The notes beneath the pieces were generated by a model. That model ran no database searches, was not told the origin of the DNA, and saw only the letters and a list, made by a program, of their open reading frames with translations. Of a stretch of DNA of 64,000 nucleotides, positions 20,089 through 30,984 are shown piece by piece (within the stretch, counting starts at the first letter, position 1; the number at the start of each line of letters is the position of its first letter). The stretch is from NCBI RefSeq assembly GCF_000218685.1, contig NW_006763294.1, positions 1,250,534-1,314,533 on the forward strand, given 5' to 3'. A program made the translations under genes and the position numbers. This DNA comes from Serpula lacrymans var. lacrymans S7.9. Its lineage: Eukaryota > Basidiomycota > Agaricomycetes > Boletales > Serpulaceae.

Positions 20089-20560
20089 TTAGCACTTGTC
20101 TCTGTCCACAAATTGTCCAAAACGGGGTTATCAACACTTTTTCCAGCAGGGTCAAATGCTTGTGAAGTTCGGAAAAAGGAGGAACTTATCCTCACTGCCT
20201 TACACAAGCAAGGACTTTATCACATCCAAGCAAAACCTGAAATCAACCCGGAGTCAGCTTTTGCAGCAGTAGATGTAAATTTATTGCACAGGAGAATGGG
20301 ACACATTGGAATGGACCGCTTGCAACGAATGGTTACAAAAAGACAGCTCCAGGACATAGACACCCTTACCGGAACCCCGGAGTTTTGTGAACCTTGTGCT
20401 TTAGGAAAGATGAAGAAATTACCTTTCAAGTCCACTGGAGGAAACCGAGCCAAGCGCCCCATACAAATTGTGCACACAGATGTTGGAGGACCAATTAAAC
20501 CAACTTCCAGGGAGGGTTTTCGGTACTGGATTATCATTGTAGATGATTTCTCCAAATTTC
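20089..20560 (+). pseudogene. Copia-1 GAG-pre-integrase and integrase start
   Basis: The open frame after the Gypsy-1 LTR reads VSVHKLSKTGLSTLF, then a GAG-pre-integrase domain (LLHRRMGHIGMDRLQRM, CEPCALGKMKKLPF). The integrase start follows with the first catalytic Asp (VHTDVGGPI) and IIVDDFSKF. The frame is cut by a solo LTR after SKF and resumes without loss at 20789. Confidence 0.9.
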
Positions 20561-20788
20561 TGATAAAATTGGATATTGACCAGACCAGGGATTGAACCTG
20601 GAACCTTCTGGATACATGCCAGCTGCTCTACCAATTGAGCTATATGGCCAAAGTTATACAATGTAGGATCTTAAACATGACATGCAACCACGGACGTCTT
20701 ACACAGTATAGCTGCTGCATACTGGATTGGCTTACAAATCAGAGGTATTATCCTATGGGGTATTGGTATGTCAGAGTATATTCTAACA
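20561..20788 (-). mobile_element. 228 bp solo LTR carrying a tRNA-Thr-like sequence
   Basis: Both strands read TG...CA (minus strand TGTTAGAATATAC...TTTTATCA). The 5 bp direct repeat ATTTC flanks it at 20556-20560 and 20789-20793. Deleting the segment plus one repeat restores the Copia integrase frame (SKF then PWIYFLKTQKSEALERY), which fixes the borders. A 73-base tRNA-like cloverleaf occupies 20577-20649 on the minus strand. No internal retroelement sequence remains. The family is unidentified; it may be a TRIM-type or ordinary LTR element. Confidence 0.85.
20577..20649 (-). tRNA. tRNA-Thr(UGU)-like sequence inside the solo LTR
   Basis: The 73 bases fold as acceptor (GGCCATA/TCTGGTC, one mismatch, one wobble), D-arm (GCTC-AATTGGTA-GAGC), anticodon arm (GCTGG/CCAGA, one mismatch), 5-base variable loop, T-arm (CCAGG-TTCAATC-CCTGG) and discriminator A. 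Counts match a standard tRNA. The anticodon position reads UGU (Thr). Base 33 is A instead of the near-invariant U, so translation use is doubtful. The A-box (TAGCTCAATTGG) and B-box (GGTTCAATCC) of the Pol III promoter are perfect. Confidence 0.7.
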
Positions 20789-21545
20789 ATTTCCATGGAT
20801 ATATTTCCTAAAACACAAAAGTGAAGCACTGGAACGATACAAACAATGGAAAAAAGGTGTCCAAACATTCTTCCAAACTCATTTTAGAGACAAAAACTTC
20901 ACTCCACTGTACACAGAATTCCTCCGGAGCAATGGGGGAGGAGAATATACTGGCAATGCATTCAAAAATCAACTCTGAGGAGATGGTGTCATCCAAGAAA
21001 CTACAGCTGCAGATACTCCGAAACAAAATGGCATTGCAGAACGCATGAATCAGACATTGGCTACATTAGCAACCACTATGCTCCATGATTCCAAGCTCCC
21101 AAAGTCATTTTGGGTAGATGCCATGCAAACAGCTGCATATATCACAGCACGCAGCCCAGCATCAGGACTCCATGGAAAGACCCCATATGAAATACTGTTT
21201 AAAAGGAGAGTTGATCCAACTTTATTTTGCCCTTTCGGATGCCAAGCATATGCCTTGATTCTGAAAGACAAAAGGCAAGGGAAGTTTTACTCCAAGGGGC
21301 GCAAAGCCATAATGATTGGCTACACACATGGAAAGCAAGCCTACAAACTCCTAGACACTGAAAAACAAAGTGTGTTTTCCAGTTGGCATGTCATATTCAA
21401 TGAATCTGGAAAAGTACAAAAGGACAACACTGCTCCCTGGAACACAGACCCTAGCACAGATCAGTGGGAGGGACTCATTCCAGAGAATGCTTACTATCCA
21501 GACCAAATACACTGGAGGAGGATGATCCTGACCCTCGGATCTGAG
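20789..21545 (+). pseudogene. Copia-1 integrase, second part
   Basis: Continues the integrase with FRDKNFTPLYTEFLRSNGGG (second Asp region degraded), TPKQNGIAERMNQTLATL (catalytic Glu), and the C-terminal FGCQAYALI and KGRKAIMIGYTHGKQAYKL. A frame break lies near 20975. A second break near 21500 and a TGA near 21542 separate it from the linker/RT frame. Confidence 0.88.
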
Positions 21546-22813
21546 ATCCAAATGAATTGCAAATAGAACCACATCTCCAAAAAGATGTTCCACAAGCAAT
21601 AGAACCATATCAGCATAAAGATGTTCCAAGAGCAGTGGGGCAATACCTCCGTGGAGACGTTCCAAGAGCGGTGGGAGCACCTGATCAGCTAAGACACTCT
21701 CCACAACAGTCTCTACAACCAAGACCCAAATACTGGCCATCTTCGGAACGGAAACCCAAAGTAGAGTCACAGTCAGTGAGAGGACAGCTCCTCAACATAC
21801 AGCCAGCTGATGTGGAAAAAGTCCGAATACAGCTAGACAGCCTGTCCATTGGATCAGCTTCTGAAAGGCATACAACACCTCCAAGGAGCCATCCAACACC
21901 TCCGAGGAGACATTCAACACCCCCAGGAGTGAGTGGGGCAACACACACAGAAATGCATCTACTTCCTGGAGTACCTGCACAAGTGCCTAAAAGAGCAGTC
22001 ATACCTGCTAAAGTCCTAGGAGTATGCAGAAGCAGTCACCAGACTTGTCCTGCAGACAAAAACCAAGATTATCAAAGGACTCTAGATGATGAACAGTCTC
22101 AAAAAGAGCAGCATGACAACTCCATGGAGAAACCTAACACTCCTGAGGTTCATGAAGAAACATCTGATACAGAGGAGACATTCTTTGCTGGAATAGCAAG
22201 TACCGGTCCATCTAACACAGACCTTCCAAGGACACTAAAGGAAGCCTTATCACATCCGGATGGAGAATTATGGAAGTCAGCCTTGGAGGAGGAACTCCTA
22301 AGTCTCAATACTAATGCAGTATATGACACTGGCCCACTTCCGAAGGGAGTAAAACCCATCACATCAAAACCTGTGTTCCGGATCAAGTTTGATCAAAACG
22401 GAAACATTGAGAGATACAAACTCCGGATTGTTGCACGAGGTTTTACTCAAAGGGAGGGGATTGACTACCAGGAGGTTTTTGCTTCGGTTGCAAACTTAGA
22501 GTCAATCCGAATTATTCTAGCCCTGGCAGCAAAGTACGACCTAGAACTTGATCAAATGGACGTATTCACAGCTTATCTCAATGGAGAACTTGAAGAAGAA
22601 CTGTACATGCTTCCTCCAGGGGGTGTTCCTATCCAACCTGGATACTGCTGGAGATTGAAGAAATCCATCTACGGGTTAAAACAAGCTGGTCGTACATGGA
22701 ACAAAACTTTTGATCACAAGCTCCAGGAGCTCGGATTCACAAGACTACATCAGAAACATGTCTCTATGTATTCTGGGACAACAAACAAATATGCTTTGTT
22801 GTTGTCTATGTAG
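21546..22813 (+). pseudogene. Copia-1 linker and reverse transcriptase, amino-terminal part
   Basis: A proline-rich linker with short repeats (KDVPQAI, KDVPRAV, GDVPRAV; then TTPPRSHPTPPRRHSTPP) leads into RT (LKEALSHPDGELWKSALEEE, RYKLRIVARGFTQREGIDYQ, QMDVFTAYLNGELEEELYM, WRLKKSIYGLKQAGRTWN). A one-base frameshift near 22755 puts the YVDD box into the next frame. Without it the segment would be a normal Copia RT. Confidence 0.9.
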
Positions 22814-23823
22814 ATGACCTCCTCCTAGGAGCTTCATCCCAAAAATTCATGGATATCACAAAAGCCAAACTTGAATCCATATTCAAAATGCGGGACCTTG
22901 GAAAAGCAAAATACATCCTCGGAATAGAAATCCAACATGATCGTTCAAACAAAACAATCTCCCTATTGCAACGTCAATACATTGACACAGTCCTGGAGCG
23001 TACTGGAATGAAGAACTGCAAACTAGTATGGACACCAATGGCCCATGGATCAAAACTCTTTGCAAATGCTCCAGGGGAAGATATTGTACAACACGAGATG
23101 CATATTGAAGGGTGTCAAGTGTCATACCTCTCAATTGTAGGCTCCCTCATGTATGCCATGCTCGGAACCCGCCCAGACATTGCCTATGTTGTTGGAATAC
23201 TAAGCAGACATAGCTCAGCTCCAAGGAGCCATCATTGGGAAGCTGCAAAATGTGTCCTCCGATATCTGAAAGCAACTGGGGACATGAAACTACATTATGA
23301 TGGCACAGATGTCTCCATGGACATGGATTTCTATGGATATTCGGATGCAGATTGGTCTGGAGACCCAGACAGGTCTCGATCAACATCAGGGTTTGTCTTT
23401 ATCACCATCCGAGGAGCAATCTCCTGGACAAGCAAAAGACAAAGCATGGTCGCTTTATCCTCCACGGAGTCAGAGTACATTGGATTGAGCAATGCTGGAC
23501 AACACCTTGCATGGCTTCGGACATTTTTTGAAGAAATTGGACATACTCAAAATGGACCTACAACATTGCACTGTGACAATCAAGCAGCTATCATTCTTAC
23601 ACGAGATCCGCAGTTTCATGCTCACACAAAACATATTCAACGGAAATATCATTTCATCCAAGATGACTTAGTATCAAAGGGAGAGGCAGTAATCAAATAT
23701 GTTCCTACAGGAGATATGGTTGCCGACATTCTCACTAAACCCCTCACTCACGAAAAACACTGGAAATTCTCTAAAGCTATGGGACTATGGTTGCACTCGA
23801 GTGGGAGTGACAAAACCGGATAA
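22790..23823 (+). pseudogene. Copia-1 reverse transcriptase end and RNase H
   Basis: The frame begins just before VVYVDDLLLGAS (catalytic YVDD) and runs through FKMRDLGKAKYILGI, MYAMLGTRPDIAYVVGILSR and the RNase H domain (YSDADWSGDPDRSRSTSG, ALSSTESEYI, LHCDNQAAI, KHIQRKYHFIQ, DMVADILTKPL). It ends at the 3' LTR. The purine-rich GAGTGGGAG before TGACAAAACC is the polypurine tract. Confidence 0.92.
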
Positions 23824-24133
23824 ACCCAGTCTCTGCCGAAGCAACCATTGTTCTCCATGGAGCATAGCCACCACTCCATGGAGCCACTCACCATTGTTCT
23901 CCTAGGAGTCATTATACTGTAGTGAGTAACACCTCCGACTATAAGTAGTAGGGGGTTTAGTATAGGAATACCTCAGTTGTTTCTATAGCCTCTCGGGCAG
24001 CGGCTGAGGCATATTACATTACATTTATTAGAGATCACCTTAAACTAACATCTATTGTAGTTTCACTTAGGTAAATAATAAAGTCGTTTCTATAGCCTCT
24101 CGGGCAGCGGCTGAGTTTCACTTAGTTTTATTA
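23808..24133 (+). repeat. Copia-1 3' LTR
   Basis: Matches 9751-10072 with scattered substitutions and a 4 bp insertion near 23884. The same 30 bp internal direct repeat is present. Its last 44 bases also encode, on the minus strand, the C-terminal codons of the neighbouring FunK1 kinase frame. Confidence 0.9.
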
Positions 24134-26501
24134 CGCGACTAGTTTCGAACTGATCTCGCGTCCGCTTCTTCATGAGGATATCGGCGAGCGAATACAACGC
24201 AGTCTTCCCGGCTTCTTTCATCGCATATTGAAGTTGCTCAATAAAAGAGTCATGAATGCCTTTGAACACAGCTGGGTTGATCTTGCCATGTACCGCCTCG
24301 GCTGCAATATAATGGTGGACAAGTATTCTCCTGATGGTAGTGAGGCATTCTACTGGGCCTTTAAAAGATCGAGGAAGACACCGAAGCCGTCGCATGAGCC
24401 AATTCTCCGTCTTCAAAACAAGCACTCTTCCCATGCTTCCACCCAGCACCTCCGGGAAGAGGACATGCGTTAGTCGGATCTGCTCTTTGATACTATCTTC
24501 CATCTCTTCGGTGTCTCTGTGGTTGAACATCATCCACACACCAATCCACCACATTGATTCAAGGTCGTGCAAGGGATTGTAACGAAAAGCGGCATCTGCA
24601 AGGGGATCTGCTAGTAACGGCTGGAAGATGTACTCCTGAGTTTCAACCTCCACCGCCATAAAGTTGAGTGTTCCCTGAAAAAATGGAGCATCAGACAAGG
24701 CACAAGCGAAAATAAGAAGGGAAGTGACATACGGTACGGATTTCATGATTGCTTTCCTGGTCCGATTTCTTCGTAAATTCTAAGTCGCCCATTTTCCCAT
24801 TGCCTTCATACACCAAGAGATTACCGGTGCTGACGTCTCGATGCACCCATCCGTATTTGTGCAAAAGTTGAAGGCCTGAATATGGCAAAACCTCAACTTA
24901 CAGAAAATCACTACCAAGGCCGAATTACTCACTGGTGGTGCCATGGATTATTATTCGAAGGACATCAGCCAGGTATTTCAAAGTGTATATTGGCTCAACG
25001 ACTTCTTCAAAGACGATCCGATAGTGGACCTTGAACGAATACTGATAATGACCTGTATGAGCAGCACGAGTTTGCCCTGGGATACCCAGGGAAGGTGCAG
25101 AGCCGGTGCTAGAAACGGGATCAGCTGGAAGTTTCTTTCTTTGGAGTCGGAAACGAGAATCAGAGGGAATATTGGCATTGCGCAAGTGTAAATCTCGCGT
25201 GTGATCAACATGCCCGTCGATAATGACATCTCCATGATCCAGTACCGTCAAGAAGTATTTCCGTATCTCGCTTTTGTCATCATCATCGGCTTCAGCTTCG
25301 AACGTTTTGCGAATATCTCCTTCCCTGTCACGGTCCTCGTCAACCCAAGCATCCTTGATAGCGACAGGTTTTCCTTCGACTTCGCCACTTTGGATATTGA
25401 ATCGACGAGCTTTAAAGACTCGAGTTCCTCGTCCACGTAGCGCGTCAGCCCCAAAGTCAGACAGAATTTCCTCTGTGCGGTAGATAGCTGGAGCTTGTCC
25501 GTCTGCTCTGGGAGAATGGACAGTGATATCGTAGCAGATTTTTCCATCCACATTCACACACTTTATGGTGGGGTCCCATCCAAGATCCGCCCTTTCCGCG
25601 TAGGTGAATGATAGAACGCATTGTATCAAAAACTCGTGTTCCTATAGGTACTATTTGAGAGGCAAATGCAGAATGGTAGTATTTAACTAACCCCTATGAA
25701 ATCAAACGGCTTCGTAGTGAATACCGTCGAACGATTTGCAAACCAAAATCTCATCTGATTGGCTTCGACTGTTATGCCGAACGCAAATCTTCGGCAGGGA
25801 TCGCTTCGCAGGATGTGATGGAGACTCCACACAATCTTCCGTACATTCTTCAAGAAATAGGTGAGTTTCTCCGTTGCAAGGATATGATGGTCAGAACTTA
25901 CATCATCTATGTCATCATCGCCAGCCTTCTTCTTGAATTCAGTTGCGACAGCTATGTCGTCCCAAGAAATTGCAGGGTTTTTGTTTGATCCTTTGTGAAC
26001 CGGGGGTTTATTACTGTCATAGAGGACAAAATAACCATCAGGACGAGTTGAGTTCGATCGCACAGATTCTGGTATCGAGTTTGGGTTATCCATGTACGTA
26101 GTTCGCTTTCTAGTCTTGCAAAGACCACTACATTCGCATATCTGCATTATAACCTCTGTAAGGGGCATGAAAGATATTTCCTCATTATCTTTAGATTTGG
26201 CTGGATCTGACTTGAAGGCGGCCCATCGTCCATCTTTGATATGCCCCTTGTCGAGAAGCACCTGCTTCACATTAGCAACATTGACACATTTCAATTGAGA
26301 GGTTGCATTGTCCAGAAAGAATTTGACTGGGACTTCTGGGATTGAGGTGCCCAGATCGCTCATGACAACATCACGCCGCTGTTCCAGCTTACCCAAGCGG
26401 TAAACACCACTCGATGTCTGCTTTGGAATGGAGGGAGTATCTGCGTTGAATGAAACACTTTGTCTGTCGCTCGCGCGCTGTGGGGTCTTTGGATTTTCCA
26501 T
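24090..26501 (-). CDS. FunK1-type protein kinase
   Basis: A four-exon model fits in phase: 25692-26501, 24933-25641, 24733-24875 and 24090-24674, about 748 codons, with introns of 50-58 bp. Kinase signatures are the catalytic loop HRDVSTGNLL, a GDLEF box in place of DFG, GTLNFMA at the activation segment and YNPLHDLESMWWIGVW, the hallmark of the fungal FunK1 family. The amino-terminal 250 residues are the usual FunK1 extension. The Lys of VAIKDAW may be the ATP-binding Lys. The last 14-15 codons come from the Copia-1 LTR, so the native C-terminus is lost or replaced. Family members are expanded in mushrooms, and their substrates are mostly unknown. Confidence 0.9.
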
Positions 26502-26754
26502 GATGGTCGTAGTTGGAAGGAATGTAAGAGCAACTCTCGTATCGGACGTGGGTCACGTGCCGGTTCAAACTCTCGCACAGCAAACCAGTTAGAGTCCGTT
26601 TGGGAACTCTTTTCCAGCAGAAAGCCCGCCTCTACGATCGCTTAACATGTGGCGTCAAAACTCCATCTGAAGCGGAGACCAAATTATATCAATGTCCGAG
26701 TAAGGCAAGTAAGTTGGAAGGGCACGCACCAACGTACCAGCAGCGAGAACGCCA

Positions 26755-27965
26755 TTGATGGATGACCAGGACAATGATTTCAGCGATCACGAGAGTGTGG
26801 AGGACAACATGGAAGAACATGGGCTTGACTTAAATACCATTCAACGCAAGAGGCGCCTGCTGCTCACAACACAGCTCAGCTCAATCTTAGCCATGCTACT
26901 GCAAGTAATCGTATCCACTATGACTATCTATGCTGAATCCGAATTTCTGAATTGCCAAGAGCCAATTCTGTATCATACATCAGTCTTGACAGGCCATGGA
27001 TGGGTCACTGAGCTGCTCAACGGCCACCCTGGCCATATATGGACTGAGTTGGGTGTCAACAAGAGGGTGTTTGTGAAGCTTATTGATTTGCTCGAAACAA
27101 ATGGCTACACCGACTCCAAAAATGTTTCCATTGAGGAACAATTGTCCATATTCCTGTATGCATCTGTTACAGGGCTTTTGGTTTGCCATTTAGGGGAGAG
27201 ATTTCAGCATGCAAATGACACAATTTCTTGGTGAGTCTGCTCTTTTAATTTATCTCTCTTAATTAATATTATTATTAGATATTTCCATTGTATGCTCAAT
27301 GCTTTTACATCCCCCAATATATACTCTGCTTACGTCTGTTTGCTATCTGCGACTGACCCCCCTGCATCCTACATTGCTGATAATCCAAAACTCTGCCAGT
27401 TCATTAATGCCATAGGTGCAATTCAATTGCCTTGCTTGTTGTGACTTCAATCTGAAGTTCACATACATGTTGAGATGCTCGCATACACAATCTTTGGATT
27501 CCGGAGGGGAAGTATTATCTTGCCAATGGAGGGTTTCCGTCTTGTGATCAGCTCCTGGTACCTTACCAAGGAGAGCATTATCATCTGTCCAAGTATACAA
27601 GGGGTAACTGCCGGTGAGTTCCTTTGTTTTATTTTTTAGTTTATTATACTAATTAAACTGATTATCTAGGCCTCAAAATCACCGTGAATACTTCGATCTG
27701 CGCTATGCATCCACCCAGAACATTATTGAGAAATCCCCCCGGCCCTCTGTGTTGTTCACAATTTCATTCGGATTCATGATCCGAGTGATATTGATGACTA
27801 TAACACAGATATCTTGGGTCCGGCCACTAACTCTCAAATTGGAGATCTTGCAGAGGGCCCTCCTACCAAAGATAATTGAATTCAAGCAAACAATCAGCAT
27901 AAGCAGTTAGCATTAGTGATGTGGGATGATTATCAAGAGGAATTAGCACAAAGGGGTTTGATTTA
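26755..27965 (+). pseudogene. Harbinger-type DDE transposase, decayed
   Basis: The first frame (26755-27234) has the amino-terminal domain with GHPGHIWTELGVNKRVFVKL and EEQLSIFLYASVTGLLVCHLGERFQ. Pieces in changing frames follow: YSAYVCLLSATDPPASYIAD, CDFNLKFTYM, GKYYLANGGFPSCDQLLVPY and REYFDLRYASTQNIIE, then the tail MWDDYQEELAQRGL. The order matches PIF/Harbinger transposases. The segment with the first catalytic Asp (usually AIDGTH) is missing, and the second Asp of the YYLAD box reads Asn. No terminal inverted repeats were identified. Confidence 0.85.
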
Positions 27966-28113
27966 ACAAATTCTTGTTTTTGTCCTGTGCTAATATTCCC
28001 TCTGCTTTCACAAATATTTGTACTTACGTAGCATCAATTCAACTTGGTGCATGCTGTCCTATTATTTGCAAAAACAAATCCATTAAGATATAAAATAACA
28101 ATTGTATAAAGCA

Positions 28114-29604
28114 CTATGGACAACATGGACAACAAGTTAACAAAGTTTGGCATAAAGTTTGGGCAAGCACCACATCAAGCCATACTGCACAAATATCATC
28201 ACATTGCACAAGACTGAGGTATGTCTCTACTAATGTCTTGTCCTCCCTAAACCTCTCAATGAGTTGGACAAATTTGGAAACGGGTAAGTGATTGTTGATT
28301 TCCTGGACCTTCATAATAGCAAGTCCTAGACGAATGTTGGTGGTCAAAGGAGCAGGAGCAACAGATGGAGTGGGGGGGCTTGCTATTCCTTTTGAATGGT
28401 TATAGACATATCCTTGATCACAGTCTCAATGTTGGTGAGTTGACCCTGCATTCCACAGAGTGCATTTGCAGTCATCAAGCGCGGGGTTTTTGACGTATGT
28501 GATGTGCTGACATATATGGCACTGGAAGTCCCTGGGGCTGATGCTGAAATTGATGGTTGGGGGGATAACCCAGCTTGCCGCAGCCTTATGCTTCCCCTTG
28601 CTTGACAACACCAACACAGCACTTGAGATTGGGGATGTAGCCAGAGGAGCAGGTAGAGATGATGGTGAAGGCAAGGCAACTAGCCAGCCGCTCACTGTGG
28701 ATGATTGAGCCGGAGCAGCAGGGGTACAAAGGACTTCTGCAGCCACTGAAATCAACTTGGGTGGGGTCTGCACTTGCAGCGTTGTTGATGGGATGGAGGG
28801 CTGATAGAAATGTATGGATGAAGCGGCTCGGGGTGTACAAAAGGCATGTACACCCCTGGCTGCATGACCAGACATAACAGTGTCTAACTTCTTGAAGTAA
28901 GGCCAGCCTTTGTTCTTGAAGCCAGTGACAGTAGGATTGCACTAATTTGAAAAGTAAGCACATTGTATAGCTGGGAAATGAATGCTTACTCACCTTGACA
29001 TAGTCTGTCCACTGTGTCTTGCTTTCTTCTGTGATGCTGAGTCCGGTTTCAGAATCCCAGTGTATACCTGAACTGTTTGTGATCAAGGCCGCAATAAGCT
29101 GATTTGTGCACTTTATCTGTGGTAGAATCATTAGATGTAGGATATAATGATTCTCAGAGCCCTGATAAGAGTACTTACCCTCCCTCATTTCTTGCTGTAG
29201 GTCTTCCAGGATTTAGGTGCACCCACAAAGGGGCTTTTGGACAACAGCAACTCGACCTCAACCCAGAATGACTTTGCAAAACTCATACCATCAGCCACTT
29301 TACTCCAGTTCTCTACTATATAGTCAATCATGATATGCTGTTGACTCTTAGACCAAACCACCCAGTCCTTGGAAGTTTGTCCAGTCGTAGTAAAATCTGT
29401 ATCAGGTGGAAAAACAGTTGATTGGCTGTTAGCTGGGACCGGTTGATTGTGGATCATCCTGAGTGAATAGCGATGGCACTTTTGTTTGCAAAGAGGTCCC
29501 TCAGCTGCCAAAGAGGCAAATACCTTCCTCTTTATGGTGAGCAACTGGTGTAGGTTGCAGTATGGGTCTGAGTGCAAATGGGTGGCACAACAGCATAGCG
29601 GCAC
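28114..29604 (-). pseudogene. Myb/SANT-like gene, transposon-associated
   Basis: On the minus strand, WSKSQQHIMIDYIVENWSKV and GMSFAKSFWVEV form a SANT/Myb-like helical domain. It is followed by LITNSSGIHWDSETGLSIT, TQWTDYVK and NPTVTGFKNKGWPYFKKLD, a pattern common in agaric transposon-linked genes. The middle is low-complexity Pro/Ser/Ala-rich. The C-terminus near 28114-28347 has FVQLIERFREDKTLVETYL. Introns fit at about 29105-29172 and 28943-28994. A TGA sits after KTYSKK, where Trp is expected, so it is probably dead. It may be the DNA-binding partner gene of the adjacent Harbinger transposase. Confidence 0.65.
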
Positions 29605-30159
29605 AGATGGCTGTGGAGAAAGCTATCAGGCTAAAGCTCCTGGACAAGCGCTCGCAAGAGTTCCCAAATGGACTCTTAGTCTTGTCCAAACTAAGGGTGG
29701 CGTGCAGGAGCCCCCCATTTGGTACCAATAAAGCTTGATCCGAGTGATTGAACAGTTGGCTTGAGACGGCACATGGACACTTTGACGGCTGGAACGGCCA
29801 GAGTCGGCATGAGAAAGAGGATAGGGACTTGGAAGAAAAATAATATCATTGCAATGTGCATCCCAGACAACGCTACATCACTAATAACTCTGTACATACA
29901 TGCCTTACACTCCCTAACCAGGTTTTCACAAAAGGTAGGATCCCTAATCACTATATCTGACTCATCTGCATCTAATTTTTCCAGACTCCAAATAGATATT
30001 AACCATAAATAGCGACAGATTTCATCCAACAGGTTACAACCTTGTTCACATGCTGCATGAACACTGTCACTATTGACTGTGACAGTATTAATGTCCAGGG
30101 AGCATATTGCAGCAGCCTCACATCAAAAGTATGTAAGTTTTTTTTTTTGCTTTCTTCAG
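29605..30159 (-). other. Unassigned sequence between Myb-like gene and helicase fragment
   Basis: A 113-codon minus frame at 29691-30029 carries hydrophobic stretches but no recognised domain. It may be a decayed exon of the helicase fragment on the same strand. Nothing else was identified. Confidence 0.3.
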
Positions 30160-30480
30160 ACAATGCTGTGAGTACTCACCTGTGTATTACCCAACACTGT
30201 CAAGGGTGTTACCAACAACATCCATCACTAGTCTCTTTGAAACCAAGCCTATGCCTGGAACCAGACGCTTCAGCAGCTCACACAAGATCATCATCAGGCC
30301 ATAGAAGACTGCTGTTTTACCCCCACCAGTAGGCATTATCAACAGTTGTGATATTTCTGCTAACAAATTCACCCAGCTCTGAACCTGGAATAAATGAGGG
30401 CTGTTTTGCCATCAAGGCATGCAAGCCTCCATAATTCCTCGGATGATGGTGCAGCCTTCAAGGGATAGCCAATCAATTGG
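30160..30480 (-). pseudogene. Helicase fragment with Walker A motif
   Basis: The minus-strand reading QLLIMPTGGGKTAVFYGLMM is a clear P-loop of the DEAD/RecQ-like type. It is followed by LCELLKRLVPGI, similar in place to the motif Ia region. Upstream codons (NTNDQTTQPPIDWLSLEG) read continuously except for a TGA. No other helicase motifs remain. RecQ-like helicase genes are common in fungal repeat regions, but the exact family cannot be settled. Confidence 0.55.
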
Positions 30481-30984
30481 AGGCTGTGTAGTTTGATCAT
30501 TGGTATTGTGCAATACAAGAAGCTGAGGGAAGTTATACAGAAGTCAGGTCTTCCCCGCTAGTACTTTGAAACAGGTAGTGTGTGTATTGAAGGTTTTTAG
30601 CTGAGAAGGGGTAAGTGTAGAAGTTGTAAATCAGAATTGTTACTTGTACAAATGAATGAGTATATCACGGAGATAAGCTTTGAATTTTTGATGCTTAAAT
30701 TGCAGCGGACAACTCCAACTCGGCCACTCAGCTAAAAAGATATGGCGCTCCAAGTGCACTTTTAATGTGGTGCAACAGAAACTGTAAATTGCGTGGTACA
30801 CAGACCTAGCTATTCAAATAGTATACATGTGCTCACAGTACAATGTTGCAACAAGGCAATATATGCAAACAGATGAGCCACACATATTCTGAGGCAAAAG
30901 CTTGACATTAGTTCATCAATTTGACCAACAAAAATATTATTGCAAGATCTGAAGTAAGGACTGTCTGCTACAAGCAAGGGCAAT
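30481..30984. other. Non-coding, no feature seen
   Basis: About 500 bases with no credible frame, repeat or RNA. Confidence 0.4.

Larger units (their letters stand above)
9751..24133 (+). mobile_element. Copia-1: nested, degraded Copia retrotransposon
   Basis: Two related LTRs (9751-10072 and 23808-24133) bracket a Copia gag start, integrase, reverse transcriptase and RNase H on the plus strand. Gypsy-1 sits inside it at the protease/GAG-pre-integrase boundary (20089). One deletion joined Copia gag to Gypsy-1 pol near 10388. A solo LTR with a tRNA-like unit interrupts the integrase. The outer flanks (AACAG left, CGCGA right) do not match, so no target duplication survives. The LTRs differ at many sites and by a 4 bp indel, so this is the oldest layer. 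Confidence 0.9.

Noticed and set aside
20570..20802. Alternative borders for the tRNA-bearing insertion using a 7 bp repeat TGGATAT
   Set aside because: The ATTTC repeat at 20556-20560/20789-20793 gives TG...CA ends and restores a better integrase reading (SKFPWIY), so the 7 bp repeat is probably chance.
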